From contig CAVUZG010000004.1 in the NCBI GenBank assembly GCA_963745945.1, positions 1,612,001 to 1,676,000 of the forward strand: a DNA stretch of 64,000 bases. Direction: 5' to 3'. Numbering within the stretch: position 1 is the first letter of the stretch; each line of letters starts with the position of its first letter. The stretch comes from DATFVA01 sp963745945. Lineage in GTDB: Bacteria; Bacteroidota; Ignavibacteria; Ignavibacteriales; Ignavibacteriaceae. Shown one piece after another: positions 61,052 to 64,000 of this stretch. Below the pieces are notes generated by a model, which was not told the origin of the DNA, did no database searches, and saw only the letters and a list, made by a program, of their open reading frames with translations. Both the position numbers and the translations under genes were made by a program.

Positions 61052-63838
61052 ATGGCCAAACAACAGAAATACGTATATTTTTTTGGCGGAAAGAAGGCTG
61101 ATGGGAAAACAGCAATGAAAGGACTGCTTGGAGGGAAAGGAGCTAATCTTGCTGAAATGGTAAATATTGGATTACCCGTACCTGCAGGTTTTACAATATC
61201 GACTGAAGTCTGTACATACTATTATGATCACAATAACAAATATCCTCAAGACTTAACCGGACAGGTTAAAGCAGCTTTACAAAAAGTTGAAAAAGAAATG
61301 GGTGCAAAATTCGGTGATGCGGAAAATCCTTTGCTTGTATCCGTAAGAAGCGGTGCCCGTGCATCGATGCCGGGAATGATGGATACAATTCTTAATCTTG
61401 GGTTAAACGATAAAACTGTAGAAGGAATAATCAGGAAAACAAACAATGCACGTTTTGCTTATGATTCATACAGAAGATTTGTTCAGATGTACGGAGATGT
61501 TGTACTCGGATTAAAACCACAGGATAAAAAAGCAGAAGATCCCTTTGAAATTATTCTTGACAGGAAGAAAGAAGAGCATGGTTTTAAGCTGGATACAGAA
61601 TTATCAACAGAACATTTGAAAGAACTCGTTGAAGAGTTTAAAGCTGCGATTAAAAAGGAAACAGGTCACGATTTCCCTACTGATCCGATGGAACAGCTGT
61701 GGGGAGCGATTGGCGCTGTGTTCGGCAGCTGGATGAATGACCGGGCAATTGTTTATAGAAAATTAAATAATATTCCCGCCGATTGGGGGACCGCTGTTAA
61801 CGTACAGTCGATGGTATTTGGAAACATGGGTGAGGATTCCGGAACAGGTGTTGCCTTTACACGTGATCCTGCAGCAGGGGAAAATGTTTTTTACGGTGAA
61901 TATCTTTTTAATGCACAGGGTGAAGATGTAGTTGCGGGAACCCGTACTCCTCTTCCGATCGCAAAGCTTAAAGAGGATGATGCTAAAATCTATAAACAAC
62001 TGGATGATATTAGAAAGACACTTGAAAAACATTATAAAGATATGATGGATATTGAGTTCACAATACAGCAGGGAAAATTATGGATGCTTCAATGCCGTGT
62101 TGGAAAACGTACCGGATTTGCTGCTATTAAAATGGCAGTTGATATGGTAAAAGAAAAACTTATTTCTAAAGAAGAAGCAATATCAAGGATTGAACCCAAC
62201 CAGCTGAACCAGTTATTAAGACCAATTTTTGATCTTGAAGAAAAAAGGAAGGCAATTGATGAAGGTAAATTAATTGCAAAAGGATTGAATGCCGGACCGG
62301 GTGCTGCTTCGGGTAGAATAGCGTTAAATGCCCAGGATGCTGAAGATATGGCGGCTCGGGGCGAGAACGTAATCCTTGTAAGAATTGAAACTTCTCCGGA
62401 AGATATAAAAGGAATGAATGCTTCCGAAGGTATTCTCACTGCCCGCGGGGGAATGACTTCTCACGCGGCACTTGTTGCAAGACAGATGGGAAAAGTTTGT
62501 GTGGCCGGATGTGGTTCGTTAAGAATCAACTATAAAGAAGGAACTATTTCTGTTGAGGGAAATAATAGAATAAATTTAAAAGAAGGTGATTTCATTTCAA
62601 TCGATGGAACTACAGGTGAAGTTATTGCCGGAAAGCTTGAAACCAAACCATCAGAAGTAATACAGGTTCTTTTAACCAAAACTCTTAATGCAAATGACTC
62701 TCCTGTTTATCAGACTTATGCAAGCCTTATGAAATGGGCTGATAACCTGAGAAGATTAAAAATAAGAACTAACGCTGATCAGCCCGATCAGGCTGCGAAT
62801 GCAATTGCTTTTGGTGCAGAAGGAATAGGCTTATGCAGAACCGAGCATATGTTCTTTGGTGGTGATAGAATAATGAGTGTCAGAAAAATGATTGTTTCTG
62901 AAACTACTGAAGATAGAAAAACTGCACTTAATGAATTGCTGCCACTTCAGCGCGAAGATTTCCTTGGAATATTTAAAGAGATGAAAGGCAATCCTGTAAC
63001 AATTCGTACACTTGATCCGCCGCTGCATGAATTTTTACCTCACGAGGAAAAAGATATTAAAGAGCTGGCTGACGAATTGAATATCTCTGTTGAAAAATTA
63101 ACTGAGAAGATTAATAGTCTTGCAGAATTTAATCCAATGCTCGGATTCAGAGGATGTCGTCTTGGTGTTGTATTCCCCGAAATTACCGAGATGCAATCCA
63201 GGGCAATCTTTGAAGCAGCCTATGAAGCGGTGAAACAGGGATTCAAAGTTAACCCTGAGATTATGATTCCCCTGGTCAGTGATTTAAATGAATTCAGACT
63301 GCAGGAAAAAATAGTCAGAAAAGTGGCAGATGAAGTTGCAAAAGAAAGAGGGAAAAAGATAAGCTACCTCGTGGGAACAATGATTGAATTGCCACGTGCA
63401 TGTTTAACTGCAGATGAGATTGCAAAAGGTGCTGAATTTTTCAGCTTCGGAACAAATGATTTAACCCAGACAACTTTTGGACTTTCAAGAGATGATGCCG
63501 GAAAATTCCTTCCTCTTTATGTTCAGAATGAAATTCTTACCAATGATCCTTTCGAGGTATTGGATCAGGTTGGAGTTGGACAGCTTGTTAAAATGGGAAC
63601 TGAAAAAGGACGTTCAACACGCGAGAATTTAAAAGTCGGAATTTGCGGTGAACACGGCGGTGAACCGAGTTCAGTGGAATTCTGTCACAGAGTTGGTTTG
63701 AATTACGTTAGCTGTTCTCCATTCCGTGTGCCTATTGCAAGATTAGCTGCGGCACGTGCGGTTGTTAATGAAATGTCAGCCAAATCAAAATCAGGATCAA
63801 AGTCTAAGAAATCAGTTACTAAAAAGAAGAAGAAATAA
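61052..63838 (+). CDS. ppdK: Pyruvate, phosphate dikinase
   Basis: Interconverts pyruvate + ATP + Pi with PEP + AMP + PPi, allowing reversible glycolysis/gluconeogenesis. 928 residues. The ATP-grasp domain has GGKGANLAEMVNIGLPVPAG and SVRSGARASMPGMMDTILNL. The phosphohistidine is His471 in TARGGMTSHAALVAR; the PEP-binding barrel has GLCRTEHMFF, RTLDPPLHEFLP, GTNDLTQTTFG and the proton-donor Cys865 in GICGEHGGEPSS. A Lys/Ser-rich tail (SKSKKSVTKKKK) is additional to the family core. Strong GGAGG ribosome binding site. Confidence 0.97.
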   Translation: MAKQQKYVYFFGGKKADGKTAMKGLLGGKGANLAEMVNIGLPVPAGFTISTEVCTYYYDHNNKYPQDLTGQVKAALQKVEKEMGAKFGDAENPLLVSVRSGARASMPGMMDTILNLGLNDKTVEGIIRKTNNARFAYDSYRRFVQMYGDVVLGLKPQDKKAEDPFEIILDRKKEEHGFKLDTELSTEHLKELVEEFKAAIKKETGHDFPTDPMEQLWGAIGAVFGSWMNDRAIVYRKLNNIPADWGTAVNVQSMVFGNMGEDSGTGVAFTRDPAAGENVFYGEYLFNAQGEDVVAGTRTPLPIAKLKEDDAKIYKQLDDIRKTLEKHYKDMMDIEFTIQQGKLWMLQCRVGKRTGFAAIKMAVDMVKEKLISKEEAISRIEPNQLNQLLRPIFDLEEKRKAIDEGKLIAKGLNAGPGAASGRIALNAQDAEDMAARGENVILVRIETSPEDIKGMNASEGILTARGGMTSHAALVARQMGKVCVAGCGSLRINYKEGTISVEGNNRINLKEGDFISIDGTTGEVIAGKLETKPSEVIQVLLTKTLNANDSPVYQTYASLMKWADNLRRLKIRTNADQPDQAANAIAFGAEGIGLCRTEHMFFGGDRIMSVRKMIVSETTEDRKTALNELLPLQREDFLGIFKEMKGNPVTIRTLDPPLHEFLPHEEKDIKELADELNISVEKLTEKINSLAEFNPMLGFRGCRLGVVFPEITEMQSRAIFEAAYEAVKQGFKVNPEIMIPLVSDLNEFRLQEKIVRKVADEVAKERGKKISYLVGTMIELPRACLTADEIAKGAEFFSFGTNDLTQTTFGLSRDDAGKFLPLYVQNEILTNDPFEVLDQVGVGQLVKMGTEKGRSTRENLKVGICGEHGGEPSSVEFCHRVGLNYVSCSPFRVPIARLAAARAVVNEMSAKSKSGSKSKKSVTKKKKK

Positions 63839-63850
63839 TTTTAAATATTA

Positions 63851-63875
63851 AGAAGGGAGTTTTATGCTCCCTTCT
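63851..63875 (+). terminator. Hairpin terminator after ppdK
   Basis: Perfect nine-bp stem AGAAGGGAG/CTCCCTTCT with a seven-base loop, 12 bp after the ppdK stop. Only a short T run follows (CATTTAT). Confidence 0.65.
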
Positions 63876-63905
63876 CATTTATCCAATCACAAAAGGTAAT
63901 GAAGA

Positions 63906-64000
63906 ATGAAATTATCAGATTTCAAGTATAACTTGCCAAAGACAGCAATTGCAAAGTTTCCTGCTTCTCCGCGGGATAAAGCTAAGCTTATGGTACTGGA
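63906..64000 (+). CDS. queA: S-adenosylmethionine:tRNA ribosyltransferase-isomerase, N-terminal fragment
   Basis: Opening residues MKLSDFKYNLPKTAIAKFPA followed by SPRDKAKLMVL are the standard QueA start (x-LPxxxIAxxPxxPRDxxxLMVL). QueA adds the cyclopentene precursor to preQ1 in tRNA. Cut by the window edge after about 31 residues. Together with queF and queC this supports a working queuosine pathway. Confidence 0.88.
   Translation, partial: MKLSDFKYNLPKTAIAKFPASPRDKAKLMVL

Noticed and set aside
1..64000. CRISPR array, insertion sequences, prophage, tRNA or rRNA genes
   Set aside because: Reading through the intergenic regions showed no regularly spaced repeats, transposase or integrase motifs, or cloverleaf-like sequences.

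Overview
The window comes from a low-GC Gram-negative bacterium of the Bacteroidota/Chlorobi group, most likely an Ignavibacteria-type organism. Four observations support this. A secreted protein carries a C-terminal Por/type IX secretion sorting domain (54818-56824). Lipid A genes are present (lpxB, lpxK). The carotenoid genes are of the Bacteroidota kind (fused lycopene cyclase, CruF hydratase, CrtW ketolase). Several promoters fit the Bacteroidota housekeeping pattern TTG-N20-TAnnTTTG, for example before tpiA, nfu and the gene at 48639. The placement is inference; no 16S gene is present. Coding density is high, and no tRNA, rRNA, CRISPR array, insertion sequence or prophage was recognised. 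No gene-free stretch exceeds 300 bases; the longest (3196-3501) shows nothing recognisable.

Layout. 1-12.1 kb: mainly minus-strand metabolic and envelope genes (acyl-CoA ligase start, transketolase, outer-membrane protein, secreted alpha-amylase, long coiled-coil protein, PAP2-like membrane protein plus esterase, methylmalonyl-CoA epimerase and mutase). 12.3-20.4 kb: a nine-gene, mostly overlapping plus-strand carotenoid operon that should make a ketolated, hydroxylated monocyclic carotenoid, probably glycosylated and acylated. 20.4-36.7 kb: a signalling and transport region. It has two sensor kinases, two paralogous lipoproteins and a TPR protein, and then an operon running peptide-transporter SBP, two permeases, Ser/Thr kinase-ATPase-TPR giant, sigma-54 activator with a receiver-like domain lacking the phosphoacceptor Asp. 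The two transporter ATPases are divergent. Both lipoprotein genes have a TGGCA-N6-TTG sigma-54-like promoter, suggesting they are targets of the neighbouring activator.

36.7-47.6 kb: housekeeping genes (Cys-tRNA(Pro) deacylase, a broken lysine 2,3-aminomutase, DNA repair methyltransferase, Nfu, asparaginase, glutamate racemase, GlnD-like protein, QueF, QueC, MFS exporter). 47.7-64 kb: plus-strand genes: triosephosphate isomerase, then a run of a degenerate glycosidase-like membrane protein, SMC, a T9SS cargo protein, a frameshifted HAD phosphatase, a frameshifted methyltransferase, LpxB, a DUF374 acyltransferase and LpxK, followed by pyruvate phosphate dikinase and the start of queA. Together with queF and queC, queA shows queuosine synthesis.

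Three genes are broken, by seven frameshifts in total, and every one is a +1 (extra-base) event. Five sit in the aminomutase gene. This may be assembly error, young pseudogenes or, much less likely, recoding, and is worth checking against reads.
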